Assembly (NCBI RefSeq): GCF_011764545.1 | Contig: NZ_AP022870.1 | Location: 4,076,001-4,140,000 of the forward strand | Length of the DNA stretch: 64,000 bases | Direction of reading: 5' to 3' | From: Phytohabitans flavus | GTDB taxonomy: Bacteria; Actinomycetota; Actinomycetes; Mycobacteriales; Micromonosporaceae | Shown here: positions 38,620 to 47,281 of the stretch, piece by piece | Layout: each line of letters begins with the position of its first letter | How positions within the stretch are numbered: the first letter of the stretch is position 1 | Position numbers and translations under genes: made by a program | The notes under the pieces: generated by a model | Seen by the model: the letters and a program-made list of their open reading frames with translations, nothing else | Told to the model about the DNA's origin: nothing | Databases searched by the model: none

Positions 38620-39207
38620 ATGTCGATCACGAGGGAGTTTCTTCGGCGGCCCTGGGTCACCGGGGCTGTGGCGGCCAGTTCGCGGCGGCTCGCGGCCGCC
38701 ATGACGGACGGGCTCGACCTGGGGCGGGCGGCCACGGTCGTGGAGCTCGGGCCGGGCACCGGCGCGATCACCGAGGCGATCCTGCCCCTGCTGGCGCCCG
38801 GCGCGCGGCTGATCGCCGTGGAGGTCAACCCCGTACTCGCCACGCGGCTGGCGCAGCGGTACCGGGACGGGCGGGTCGAGGTCGTACACGGGTCGGCGGC
38901 CGACCTTCCGGACCTCGTGCCGCACCCGGTCGACACGGTCGTCTCCGGTCTACCGTGGACGGTCATGCCGGCGGCGCTACAACGGCAGATCCTCGACGCG
39001 GTGGTGGCGGTACTCGGGCCGGGCGGGCGGTTCAGCACGTTCGCGTACGCGCACGCGGGCTGGACGCCGCCCGCCAACCGGTTCGTGGCCGAGCTGTCCG
39101 CGCGGTTCTCCACTGTGGAGCGCGGGCGGACGGTGTGGGCCAACCTGCCACCCGCGTACGTGCGCCGGGCCTTCGAGCCGCGGGTACCGGCCCAAGCGCC
39201 GTCCTGA
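38620..39207 (+). CDS. KsgA/PmtA-like SAM-dependent methyltransferase
   Basis: A 195-residue methyltransferase: REFLRRPWVTGAVAASSRRLAAAM, motif I VVELGPGTGAITEAIL (about 40), IAVEVNPVLATRLAQRY, DTVVSGLPWTVM. The sequence is nearest to phospholipid N-methyltransferases and rRNA-dimethylase-like proteins, so a lipid substrate is plausible. No membrane segment. A 168-bp spacer with nothing notable follows. Confidence 0.85.
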   Translation: MSITREFLRRPWVTGAVAASSRRLAAAMTDGLDLGRAATVVELGPGTGAITEAILPLLAPGARLIAVEVNPVLATRLAQRYRDGRVEVVHGSAADLPDLVPHPVDTVVSGLPWTVMPAALQRQILDAVVAVLGPGGRFSTFAYAHAGWTPPANRFVAELSARFSTVERGRTVWANLPPAYVRRAFEPRVPAQAPS

Positions 39208-39375
39208 CTGCCCGCTCAGGCCGCCCAGCACGTCAGCCCGCGTGGACGGCGGATTCCAGCAGCGCGCGGGGCTCTGGACCTTCGAGGTCCGCGACGTCGT
39301 GGAGCTTGAGGCGGCGGGAAACGCGAGGTCCGAAAGCCGCCAGCGAACGCGGCCCGCATCGGCGAGCGTGTAGGC

Positions 39376-39840
39376 ATGACATTCCAGATCAACGCGCTGC
39401 CGGCCGGCACCCTTGAGACCGTGCGGGACACCGGCAAAGACGTTTCCGGCAACCCCGTCGAGCGGGTGACCGCCACCGGCGGCGAGCCGATCCGCTGCTG
39501 CCTGCGCGACGCCGAGGCCGGCGAGGAGCTGATCCTGTTCGGCTACGAGCCGCCGCTGCCGCCCGGCCCGTACCGCGAGGTGGGTCCGGTCTTCGCGCAC
39601 GCCGAGCCGTGCGCCGGCCCGGCCGCCACGGCCGACACCTACCCGGAGGACTGGCGGCGGCGGTCGCAGGTGCTCCGGGCGTACGACGAGCGGGGCTGGA
39701 TCCACCCGGCCACCCGCGTGCACGACGGCAGCGACCCGGAGGGCGCGATCGCCAAGGTGCTCGCCGAGCCGGGCGTCGTCCAGGTGCACAGCCGCAACGT
39801 CGCGTACGGCTGCTACATGTTCACTGTCGTACCGGCGTAG
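39376..39840 (+). CDS. DUF1203 family protein
   Basis: A 154-residue protein matching the DUF1203 pattern: CCLRDAEAGEELILFGYEP, PYREVGPVFAHAEPC, LRAYDERGWIHPATRVHDG, VVQVHSRNVAYGCYMFTVV. Function unknown for the family. The 3' end overlaps the convergent PPOX-fusion gene by 20 bases. Confidence 0.9.
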   Translation: MTFQINALPAGTLETVRDTGKDVSGNPVERVTATGGEPIRCCLRDAEAGEELILFGYEPPLPPGPYREVGPVFAHAEPCAGPAATADTYPEDWRRRSQVLRAYDERGWIHPATRVHDGSDPEGAIAKVLAEPGVVQVHSRNVAYGCYMFTVVPA

Positions 39841-40636
39841 CGGCCGCCACGTCGGCGCTCACCGGTACGAGTTCGAAGTGGACGGTCCGGCCCGTCTTGC
39901 CGCGCGCCAGGCGGTGGGTCAGCGGCACCGCGACGCCGTGCAGGAACGGGTGCTTCGCGCGCAGCAGCCGCGCGGCGTACCGGTCCTCCTCGCCGTGCAG
40001 CAGGCGCATCCGCGCCGGTACCCCCGGACCCGTCACGTGACCGCGACCCGTCGACGGCGCGATCACCGCGCGGGGGTCGCGGCGCAGCCGCCGGGTCTTG
40101 AGCGACTTCTCGAAGCTGCGCACGAACGCCCGGTCGCCGTCCACGGCGACGCTCACCGGGCTGGCGCCGGACCGCCCGTCCCGCCGGTACGTCGTCAGCT
40201 GCACCGTCTTCTGCCGCACGAACGGGGCGAGCGCCGGGCTTGCCGCCGCCGACACCTCGCCGACCACCCAGCCAAGCTGCCGCAGGCGTACCACGAGTGC
40301 GCTGGCCGTGAGCACCGCCAGCGCGCCGATCAGCCACGGGTCCGAGTCGCGCCCGCCGAGGTCGAGGTCGCCGACGTGGTTGACGGTGTGTGCCGCGTTC
40401 GCGACGAGGAAGCCGCCCAGCGCGGTGGCCAGCCCGTCCGCCCAGACCAGCGCGAGCAGCAGCGAGACGGCGAGGCCGAGCTGGAACGCGCCAAGGTCGT
40501 GGACGAAGTGCTCGTGCCGGGGAAACTCCACGAAGTCCGCGAACGAACCTGGCGCGGCCAGGCACCAAACCGCGGCCGCGCCGGTCAGCAGGGCACCCAG
40601 AAGTGTGACAAACGTTACGTAAGGGTTCTTCTTCAT
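39821..40636 (-). CDS. Four-helix membrane domain fused to a PPOX-type flavin/F420 domain
   Basis: About 271 residues. The first 135 are four hydrophobic helices (VTLLGALLTGAAAVWCLAAP; GAFQLGLAVSLLLALVWADG; FLVANAAHTVNHVGDL; WLIGALAVLTASALVVRL). The rest matches the split-barrel pyridoxamine-phosphate-oxidase-like F420 family (VQLTTYRRDGRSGASPVSVAVDGDRAFVRSF, LRRDPRAVIAPSTGRG). This suggests a membrane-anchored F420 or flavin reductase facing the cytoplasm. ATG at 40636 was chosen for MKKN; a GTG at 40672 is possible. Confidence 0.8.
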   Translation of the reverse strand: MKKNPYVTFVTLLGALLTGAAAVWCLAAPGSFADFVEFPRHEHFVHDLGAFQLGLAVSLLLALVWADGLATALGGFLVANAAHTVNHVGDLDLGGRDSDPWLIGALAVLTASALVVRLRQLGWVVGEVSAAASPALAPFVRQKTVQLTTYRRDGRSGASPVSVAVDGDRAFVRSFEKSLKTRRLRRDPRAVIAPSTGRGHVTGPGVPARMRLLHGEEDRYAARLLRAKHPFLHGVAVPLTHRLARGKTGRTVHFELVPVSADVAAATPVRQ

Positions 40637-40728
40637 GTGGCATGGACGGTCCGGCCCGGCGAATCGTGACACGCCGGTTCTGTGGTCCGGGTTGGAACTT
40701 CACCCACCGGATGACCGACTATCCCTAG

Positions 40729-41467
40729 GTGGGGTGCGATGAGTTTCGCGAGGCGCTGTCGGCGCGCCTCGACGGAGAGGACGACCCGGCCGAGCGTGCG
40801 GTGACCGACGCGCACCTGGCCGGCTGCGCGGCGTGCCGGCAGTGGTTCGACGCCGCCGCCCAGGTGACCCGGATGGTCCGCACCAGCGTGGTCACGCACG
40901 AGGTGAAGGTCAGCGACGCGGTGCTCGCCGCCGCTCCCGGCCGCCGGCGGGCCCGCCTGCTCGGGGCGGTACGGGTGGCGCTCGGCGCGCTGGGCGTGGT
41001 GCAGTTCCTGCTGGGGCGGCCCAGATCGGCGGGTTCGCGGCGGGACGGCACCTGCACACGTTCGGCGTGGGCCCGGACCACCTGTGGCACGAGTCGGCCG
41101 CCTGGAACGTCGCGATCGGCGCCGGCTTCGCCTGGATCGCGCTCAGCCGCGGCCCGGGCTCGGGGCTGATCCCACGTTGACCGCGTTCGTGGCCGCGCTC
41201 AGCCTGCTCACCGCCAGCGACGTCATCGCCGGCCGAGTCGACCTCAGCCGGGTGCTGAGCCACGCGTTCATCCTGGTCGGATACGTGCTGGTGCTCGTAC
41301 TCTCCCGGCTCCAGCCGGCCCGCGGCGGCCCACCGAACGGCCAGCGCACACCCCGCCCGGCCTGGCGCGCCCGCTTCGACGAGGTAGACCAGCCACCCGC
41401 GAGGCCGGCGCTGCGCCTAGTCCGCGACCGCCCAGCCCAGGCCCGGACCGGCCGCCGCGCCGCCTGA
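40729..41467 (+). CDS. zf-HC2 zinc-finger membrane protein (two one-base frameshifts)
   Basis: About 246 residues after restoring a G near 41012 and a C near 41178. N-terminal anti-sigma-type zinc-finger (VGCDEFREALSARLDG, HLAGCAACRQW), then a helix, a luminal HLHTFGVGPDHLWHESAAWN part and three further helices (WNVAIGAGFAWIAL; AFVAALSLLTASDVIAG; AFILVGYVLVLVL), and an Arg/Pro-rich tail. It may act as a membrane anti-sigma or copper-responsive regulator; no sigma gene is adjacent. Function is inferred only from the finger. Confidence 0.75.
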
Positions 41468-41482
41468 CCAATCAAGAGACTT

Positions 41483-41547
41483 TGAGCTACCGCGACGTCC
41501 GCGGTGGTCCGGACCGCTGCTCCCGCAGCCTCACCCTCCGCGTTCGC
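41483..41547 (-). repeat. Family A end element, copy A5
   Basis: Reverse-oriented A copy starting 16 bp after the zf-HC2 stop codon; left end of the 41483-45672 island, paired with interrupted A6. Confidence 0.85.
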
Positions 41548-41564
41548 ACAACCAAACAGCACCG

Positions 41565-42040
41565 AGCCCCGCAGGCCCGGGCACGCGTCGCGCGGACCTC
41601 TCAACCTGGACGCACCCACGCGCCCAGCCCCCGGACGACAACACCGAACCCCGCAGGCCCGGACACGCTGCACACGGACCTCTCAACCTGAACGCACCGA
41701 AGCGCCCGGCCCCCGGGCGACAGCACCGAACCCCGCGGGCCGGGGCACGCGTCGCGCGGACCTCTCAACCTGGACGCACCGAAGCGCCCGGCCCCCGGGC
41801 GACAGCACCGAACCCGGCAGGCCCGGGTCCGCTTCACACGGGCCCCTCAAGCTGGACGCACCGATGCGCCCGGTCTCAGGCGACAGCACCAAGCCCGGCA
41901 AGCCTGGGCACGCTGCGCGCCGGCCTCTCAAGCTGGGCCCACCGATGCGCCCGGTCTCAGGCGACAGCACCGAACCCGGCAGGCCCGGGCACGCTACGCG
42001 CGGACCTCTCAAGCTGGACGCACCGACGCGCCCGGCCCCG
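41565..42040 (+). repeat. 82-bp tandem repeat, about six units
   Basis: Landmark CCTCTCAA recurs at 41597, 41679, 41761, 41843, 41924 and 42005, a spacing of 81-82 bases. Unit parts include GCGCCCGG, CGACAGCACCGAACCC and GGCCCGGGCACGC. Because 82 is not a multiple of three, the long frame across it is not a protein repeat. Confidence 0.9.
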
Positions 42041-42149
42041 GGATCGCGTGCGTGCGGGCCCGTCCAAAGGCCGACTCGCGCGGCGCCCGGGGGGGCTGGG
42101 CCAGCGTCTCCATCCGCGCGCGGTGCCCTTGGCCGACCACCCGGCGCCC

Positions 42150-42240
42150 GCGGGCCGGGCGCATCGGTGCGCCCAGCTTGAGAGCCCCGCGAGCAGCGTG
42201 CCCGGGCCTGCCGGGCGGTGCTGTCGCCCGAGGGCCCGGC
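42150..42240 (-). repeat. Inverted extra unit of the 82-bp repeat
   Basis: Reverse complement carries GGGCGACAGCACCG, CAGGCCCGGGCACGCTG and CTCTCAAGCTGGGCGCACCG, matching the tandem units but in opposite orientation about 110 bp to the right. Confidence 0.8.
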
Positions 42241-42379
42241 GCAGGTGGTGGTGGATGCGGGCGATCGTGGCGGCGCCGGCGCCGGGTCGTCGACGAGGTT
42301 GCGCTGCGGGCTGTCGATCGCCGCCGGCCGGATTGATCACGACCAGAGTTCCCCGGGGAGCGCTCGGCGACGGAGGTCG

Positions 42380-42488
42380 CCCTTGATCGAGGAACGGCTA
42401 TGCCGTCCGTGGCGAGAAATTGCCCTGCCAGGGGCAATTTCTCGCCACGGACGCATCGCGAACCGCGCGCCGCGCCCCTGATCAAGGG
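42380..42488. repeat. Palindromic module C3 with perfect 21-bp stem
   Basis: Arms 42405-42425 and 42432-42452 are perfectly complementary over 21 bases (GTCCGTGGCGAGAAATTGCC core, six-base loop). Outer arms CCTTGATC and GATCAAGG at 42381 and 42480 match C1 and C2. Confidence 0.92.
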
Positions 42489-42548
42489 CCGCCGGGCGGC
42501 CCGCCCGGGCCTCGACGCCGGCCAGACGGGCCGGGGTTGGGATTGTGA

Positions 42549-42587
42549 ACCGCGAAGGGCGAGGCCGCGGGAGCAGCGGTCCGGACC
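42549..42587 (+). repeat. Family A end element A6, left half
   Basis: The A sequence breaks at GGTCCGGACC (42578-42587), which is repeated at 45635-45644, where the rest of A6 resumes to 45672. Confidence 0.9.
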
Positions 42588-43307
42588 CAATGCCACTCAG
42601 CTTAAGTTGATGTTGTGGTGGGTTGGAGTTTGATGGTGGGCGGTCCGGTATGGCGGGTGCCGGTGTCGTGGGGTTGTTTGATCCGGTAGCTGTTGTGGCG
42701 CATGCGTTTGACGACGCGGGGGTAGGAACGATGTCGTCGGTGGGGGTGTAGGTGTCGAGGTGTGGTGATCTCGGCGTGGATCGCGGTGAGCAGGTGTTGC
42801 AGGCGGTCAGGGGGAAAAGGCCGCCGGGTCGGTGATCCGGCGGCGCACGATGCGTACGGTGCGCAGGAATTTGACTTGGTCGGGGTCGATGTCGGCCTCG
42901 GTGGCGGCGCGGCAGATCAGGGCGCTGATCGCGTGGTGGGTGAGCAGGTAGCCGTAGATTTCCTGGATGACCATGTCGGGGCTGCGTGAGCGCAGGATCC
43001 GGCCGGGGCCGCGTAGGTGGGTCTTGAGTTGGCCGTTGCCGGTTTCGTGTTCCCAGCGTTCGTGGTAGGCGGCGGCCAGCGTGTGAGCGGGGGCCTGGAC
43101 GGGGTCGAGGATGGTGGACAGCAGGCGGATCGGTTCGGTCTGGTCGGGTTCGCCGCGGTTGGTGACCTCGTATTCGACGACCCGGGCGATCCGGGCCCGT
43201 TGCTGATCGAAGTCGTGGCCAGCGCGGGCGGCGGCCAGGATCCGGTCCCGTTCGGGCTGGCGCGTGCGGGAGGCGTAGAGCACGGTCAGGTACGACCCGT
43301 CGGCCAG

Positions 43308-44774
43308 GAGCTTGTCAAGATTTTTGTGTATGTTGATCTTGGGTTTGTTAGTTGATGTAGGGGCCGAGTCGGTCGGGGTAGTGCAGGGCGAGGGCGCCGA
43401 GGGCTTGTCGCCAGCCGGTGACGGTGGCGCCTTCGACGAGGCGGCCGGCGGCGCGGCGCTGGGCGGCGGGTAGGCCGCGTTCTTTCGCGCGGGCGCGGGC
43501 GCGTTTGTCTTCGATGTCGCGGATCGCGAGCCAGAGGAGCTTGATCGCGGCGTCGTCGTTCGGGAAGTGTCCGCGGTTCTTGGTGACCTTGCGTAGTTGG
43601 TAGTTGAGGGACTCGATCGCGTTGGTGGTGTAGATGATCTTCCGGACCTCGGGTGGGAAGGCCAGGAACGGGATGAAGCGTTCCCAGGCGTGCTGCCAGG
43701 TCTGGACCGCGGCCGGATACCTGCGGCCCAGCGGCGATTCGGCGAACGCCATGAGCTCTGCCTCGGCGGCCTCAGCGGTCGGGGCGGTGTAGATGAGCTT
43801 CAGCGCGGCGGTGACCTTCTTGCGGTCCTGATAGGACACGAACCGCATCGCGGCCCGGATCAGATGCACGGTGCAGGTCTGCACCGTCGTCTGCGGCCAG
43901 GTCGCCTCGATCGCCTCGGGGAAACCGGTCAGCCCGTCGCAGCAGACGATCAGCGTGTCCCTGACGCCGCGGTTACGCAGCTCGGCGCAGACACCGGCCC
44001 AGAACTTCGCTCCCTCGGCGGCCTGGACCCAGATACCGAGCACGTGCTTGACCCCGTCCAGATCGACGCCGACGGCGATGTGCGCGGCCCGGTTCTTCAC
44101 CGTGTGCCCGTCACGGACCTTCACCACGAGGGCGTCGAGGTAGATGATCGGGTAGATCTCCTCGAGCGGACGTGACTGCCAGGCCTTGACCTCGTCCAAC
44201 ACACTGTCAGTGATCTTCGAGATCGTCTCGTGCGACAACTCCGTGCCCAGCGTCCGGTGCAGATGATGGCCGATGTCACGCACCGTCATCCCACCCGCAT
44301 ACAACGAGATAATCATCTCGTCGAGACCGCCGGCGCGCCGGGCGCCTTTCGGAACCAGCCGCGGCTCGAACGTCCCGGCCCGATCCCGCGGCACCGCCAA
44401 AGTGACGTCTCCGGCCTCGGTTGCGATCGTCTTCGCGCTGTGGCCGTTACGCGAGTTCGGGCTGCCCCGACCGGCCGGATCGCCTTTCTCGTAGCCCAGA
44501 TGACCGGTCAGCTCCGCCGCCAAGCCTCGCTCCAGGACCGCCTTGACCAGCTCCGGAAGCAGACCACCCTCACCGGTCAACGCCAACCCGCCCGCGTCGA
44601 CCCGGTCCATCAGATCATCCAGCAACCCCGCCGCGACCATCTCATTGACCGTCTCCCGCGCCGAAACCCCCGCCAAGCCAGAGCCGTCAACCAGATGCTT
44701 CCCGTTCGCCATGTCCATACGTGTACTCCCTCAACCTTGAAGTTGATCTCATACACAAGACATCTGACACGCCC
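43308..44774 (-). mobile_element. IS256-family insertion sequence inside the IS4-family element
   Basis: About 1,467 bp with imperfect terminal repeats GAGCTTGTCAAGATTTTTGT and, at the other end, GGGCGTGTCAGATGTCTTGT. The target TCGGCCAG is duplicated (43300-43307, 44775-44782). A nine-base duplication (TCGGCCAGG) is equally possible. It carries one intact transposase gene. Confidence 0.93.
43348..44718 (-). CDS. IS256-family transposase (Mutator-type DDE)
   Basis: An intact 456-residue transposase. Catalytic residues are visible in IIYLDALVVKV, VCCDGLTGFPEAI and YTTNAIESLNYQLRK; HLGYEKGDPAG, RNGHSAKTI and FEPRLVPKGARR are typical N-terminal motifs, with a C-terminal RDIEDKRARARAKERG. Start at ATG 44718 or 44712. 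Because the frame is whole and both ends plus duplication survive, the element may still be mobile. A genuine intact 1.4-kb gene amid many one-base errors is consistent with few long homopolymers in it. Confidence 0.95.
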   Translation of the reverse strand: MDMANGKHLVDGSGLAGVSARETVNEMVAAGLLDDLMDRVDAGGLALTGEGGLLPELVKAVLERGLAAELTGHLGYEKGDPAGRGSPNSRNGHSAKTIATEAGDVTLAVPRDRAGTFEPRLVPKGARRAGGLDEMIISLYAGGMTVRDIGHHLHRTLGTELSHETISKITDSVLDEVKAWQSRPLEEIYPIIYLDALVVKVRDGHTVKNRAAHIAVGVDLDGVKHVLGIWVQAAEGAKFWAGVCAELRNRGVRDTLIVCCDGLTGFPEAIEATWPQTTVQTCTVHLIRAAMRFVSYQDRKKVTAALKLIYTAPTAEAAEAELMAFAESPLGRRYPAAVQTWQHAWERFIPFLAFPPEVRKIIYTTNAIESLNYQLRKVTKNRGHFPNDDAAIKLLWLAIRDIEDKRARARAKERGLPAAQRRAAGRLVEGATVTGWRQALGALALHYPDRLGPYIN

Positions 44775-45634
44775 TCGGCCAGGGCCGCCACGACCGGCAG
44801 GGCCATGCCACCACGGCCGCTGGCACCGACCCGCCACAACAGGTCCGCGCCGGTGGCAGTGGCGGCCAACCAGTCCGGCCAGCTGTGGAAGTTCCGGTCG
44901 GCCAGCAGCAGCATGCCCGGTTCCAGCAGCCCGAACAGGTTGCGGGCCAGGCTCTGCTCGCCCAGTCCCTTGCCCACGATCGGCCCGATCGTGGCACCGA
45001 TCGGGGCGTGCGAACCCGACTCGACCAGGCTCACCACCCGTGCTTTCGGGAACGCCGAACGTCCCGCCCCGCCGGCGTAGCCGAAGTACTCCCCGTTCGC
45101 AGGGCTGTCCGGCAGATCACACTCGAACCCGTCGATCGACACCAGCCGCCGCCCGGCCAGCCAGGCCCCCCGAGTCAACTGCTCACACACCGGCCGGGCG
45201 ACCCGCTCGAACACCTCCCGTACCACGTCCGACCCCAGCCGCTGCCGGGCCTGCGTGATCCCCGCCGACCCCGGCATCGACCAACTACGATCCCAGCAGC
45301 CCCACTGCATCAACGGTTCCGCCAGCCGGGCCAGCACACCCTCGTAGTCGTCCTCGGCGAACAACGCCAACGCCATCGCGAAATACACCATCACATGCGC
45401 CGGCAACTTCCCATCCGAACGCCGCGGCTGACGATCACACACCATGACCGCCTCGTCGACCACGTCCCGTGGCACCGACGCCGCGAGTACCCCAACCGAG
45501 ATCCAGTCCGTCAACCGGCCACCAACAGCCGCCGCACCATCACCGACCACAACCAGCGATCGTCACCGGTCCCACCACAACCCGCCCGGACCAACACACC
45601 CCAACCCAAGATCAACTTAAGGTGAGTGGCATTG

Positions 45635-45672
45635 GGTCCGGACCACCGCGGACATCGCGGTAGCCCAGATCA
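45635..45672 (+). repeat. Family A end element A6, right half
   Basis: Resumes with GGTCCGGACCACCGCGGACA and ends GCGGTAGCCCAGATC; right end of the composite island. Confidence 0.88.
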
Positions 45673-45700
45673 ATATCTTGAAATGCTGTTGGTCGCCCAG

Positions 45701-45754
45701 GCGCGGTCGCGGCCCCAAGCACGGTCGCGGCCCCAAGTGTGGTCGCGGCCCCAG
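45701..45754 (+). repeat. 18-bp tandem repeat, three units
   Basis: Units at 45701, 45719 and 45737 share GGTCGCGGCCCCA; non-coding, between A6 and the chitinase terminator. Confidence 0.85.
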
Positions 45755-45767
45755 GCGTCTGACGGCG

Positions 45768-45801
45768 CGAGGCCGCATACCCGTTGCGGTATGCGGCCTC
45801 G
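45768..45801 (-). terminator. Hairpin terminator of the chitinase gene
   Basis: Perfect 14-bp arms (CGAGGCCGCATACC, 45768-45781 and 45788-45801) with a six-base loop, 14 bp after the chitinase stop. Confidence 0.85.
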
Positions 45802-45814
45802 GCGGTTGAGATCG

Positions 45815-47134
45815 TCAGTGCAGTCCGAAGTGGATGGTGCGGGTCAGGGTGGCGCTGTCGTCGTCGCCGTCGAGCGACCACATCATGGCGCCGCCCAGGC
45901 CGTGGGTGCGGATGTAGAGGGTCTTCTGGAGCACCAGCGCCGGGTCGTCGTACGTCCAGAAGGTGGTGCCGTCCCACAGCCAGGCGTGCCCGGCGCGCAG
46001 GTCGCGGTGCACGGTGTAGCCGGCCGACGGCAGCGTCTTCAGCTTCTTGTAGTCCTCGCTGCCCGCCTCGAAGGTGGCCGGCGCCGCGGCCGTCGCGGTG
46101 CCGAAGAGGCCGTTCTGCCCGCCGGTCACGCCGGTCCAGCCTCGGCCGAAGTACGGGATGCCGAGCACGAGCTCACTGCGCGGTGCGCCCCGGTCGAGCC
46201 ACGCCTTGATGGTGGAGTCGACGGAGAAGTCCGGGTTGTCCGGCGCCCCGGCCGGTACCCGCAGCGCGGACTGCTGGTTGGCCCGCATCTCCCAGCCGCC
46301 GTGGAAGTCGTAGCCCTGTACTGTCGCGAAGTCCAGGTACTTGAAGATCTTCTTGACCTCGAAGCCCGCGTCGATGGTGGCCGGCGCGGCCGGTACGAAC
46401 GCGGTCAGCTCGTAGTGCTTGCGGCTCTTCTTGCCGAGCGCGTCGAGCTGTGACCGGAACTCGGCGAGCAGCTTGGTGAAGTTCTGCTTGTCCTCGGGGC
46501 GGACCACGTTGCCCGGCTCACCGTTCGAGCCCGGCCACTCCCAGTCCAGGTCGATGCCGTCGAAGACACCGGCCAGCGAGCCCGGCCCGCCGGCGCTGCC
46601 GTCCGGGTTGGGCAGGTTGCCCTTGAGGTACAGGTCGATGCAGGAGCTGACGAACTTCTTGCGCGAGGCGTCGGTGAGCGCCGCGTTCGAGAAGTATGTG
46701 GACCAGCTCCACCCGCCGAGCGAGATCAGCACCTTGAGATTCTTGTGCTTCGCCTTGAGCTTCTGGAGCTGGCCGAAGTTTCCGTTGAGCGGCTCGCCCC
46801 AGGTGTCCGCGACGCCGTCGACGCTCTCCTCGGCCGGCACCGGCCGCTGGTAGTCGGCCCACGAGTCACCCTCGCCGGGACCGCCGTCCACGTAGCAGCG
46901 GCCGTCCTCGGTGACGTTGCCGAACGCGTAGTTGATGTGGGTGAGGCGGCTCGCCGCCCCGGAGGTGTCGAGCTTCTTGACCGGGAACGCCCGGCCGTAG
47001 ATACCCCATTGGGTGAAATAGCCGACCCGGACGAAGCCGTCCCGGTGGGCGGTGGCGCTGGCGGCGGCCGGAGCCGCGGCCGCGCCGGCGAGAACGGTGG
47101 TCATGGCTATAGCGACGCCGAGCAGTCTTCGCAT
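45815..47134 (-). CDS. Secreted GH18 chitinase
   Basis: A 439-residue exported enzyme: signal peptide (MRRLLGVAIAMTTVLAGAAAAPAAASA), a GH18 TIM barrel with VGYFTQWGIYGR, LISLGGWSWSTYF and the catalytic FDGIDLDWEWPG (DxxDxDxE, Glu at about 197), plus the chitinase insertion domain and the closing GGAMMWSLDGDD. No chitin-binding module is present. It hydrolyses beta-1,4-GlcNAc chains outside the cell. Divergent from a sugar ABC transporter, so uptake of the products is a plausible joint function. Confidence 0.94.
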   Translation of the reverse strand: MRRLLGVAIAMTTVLAGAAAAPAAASATAHRDGFVRVGYFTQWGIYGRAFPVKKLDTSGAASRLTHINYAFGNVTEDGRCYVDGGPGEGDSWADYQRPVPAEESVDGVADTWGEPLNGNFGQLQKLKAKHKNLKVLISLGGWSWSTYFSNAALTDASRKKFVSSCIDLYLKGNLPNPDGSAGGPGSLAGVFDGIDLDWEWPGSNGEPGNVVRPEDKQNFTKLLAEFRSQLDALGKKSRKHYELTAFVPAAPATIDAGFEVKKIFKYLDFATVQGYDFHGGWEMRANQQSALRVPAGAPDNPDFSVDSTIKAWLDRGAPRSELVLGIPYFGRGWTGVTGGQNGLFGTATAAAPATFEAGSEDYKKLKTLPSAGYTVHRDLRAGHAWLWDGTTFWTYDDPALVLQKTLYIRTHGLGGAMMWSLDGDDDSATLTRTIHFGLH

Positions 47135-47140
47135 GGCAGA

Positions 47141-47163
47141 ACAGTAAGGAACCTTTCCTGTTC
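47141..47163. promoter_or_regulatory. Semi-palindrome upstream of the chitinase
   Basis: AACAG-n13-CTGTT with partly matching inner bases, ending six bases before the chitinase ATG. It resembles an operator but does not match the DasR dre consensus. The rest of the spacer to 47281 must hold both promoters. Confidence 0.35.
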
Positions 47164-47281
47164 TGACAAGAGGGCCGGATCGGCGGCACGCGGGGACGCT
47201 TTTCAATCCGGTGCAAGGGGCGCAGATCGAATACATTAACTCTCACGTAACGGTGCCGACATCAACACCTGGGGAGTAACG

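Larger units (their letters stand above)
42602..45550 (-). pseudogene. IS4-family transposase, split by IS256-type insertion
   Basis: N-terminal part (45550 to 44783) has an IS4 N-terminal domain and the first two acidic residues (LVSIDGFECDLPDS and LLLADRNFHSW). The C-terminal part (43307 to 42602) has the YREK box YHERWEHETGNGQLK with the final catalytic Glu, and a YPRVVKRMRHNSYR tail whose TAA stop lies in the terminal repeat. The reading joins across the 8-bp duplication as VVAALADGSYLT. A further frameshift lies at about 42808 (five C/G bases); unlike others in the window it has the sign of an insertion, so this copy is doubly inactive. Confidence 0.92.
42588..45634 (-). mobile_element. 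IS4-family insertion sequence, broken by an IS256-family insertion
   Basis: Terminal repeats CAATGCCACTCAGCTTAAG (42588) and its inverted partner ending at 45634 match at 23 of 24 positions. The target GGTCCGGACC is duplicated on both sides (42578-42587, 45635-45644). Removing the inner IS and one copy of its target gives about 1.57 kb, normal for the family. Its transposase gene is disrupted. Confidence 0.93.
41483..45672. mobile_element. Composite repeat island with inverted A ends, invaded by nested IS elements
   Basis: Bounded by A5 (reverse) and A6 (forward, split by an IS). Without the IS insertion it would be about 1.13 kb. Cargo: six head-to-tail 82-bp units (41565-42040), an inverted unit (about 42150-42240) and palindrome C3 (42380-42488). 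It contains no gene other than the IS transposases. Confidence 0.6.

Noticed and set aside
41565..42040. CRISPR array
   Set aside because: Units are 82 bp and continuous, with no unique spacers and no cas genes.
41504..42181. 226-codon frame across the 82-bp tandem repeat
   Set aside because: The unit is not a multiple of three, so each repeat is read in a different frame; no family resemblance.
47135..47281. DasR (dre) site for the chitinase
   Set aside because: No sequence close to the dre consensus ACTGGTCTAGACCACT is visible in the spacer.
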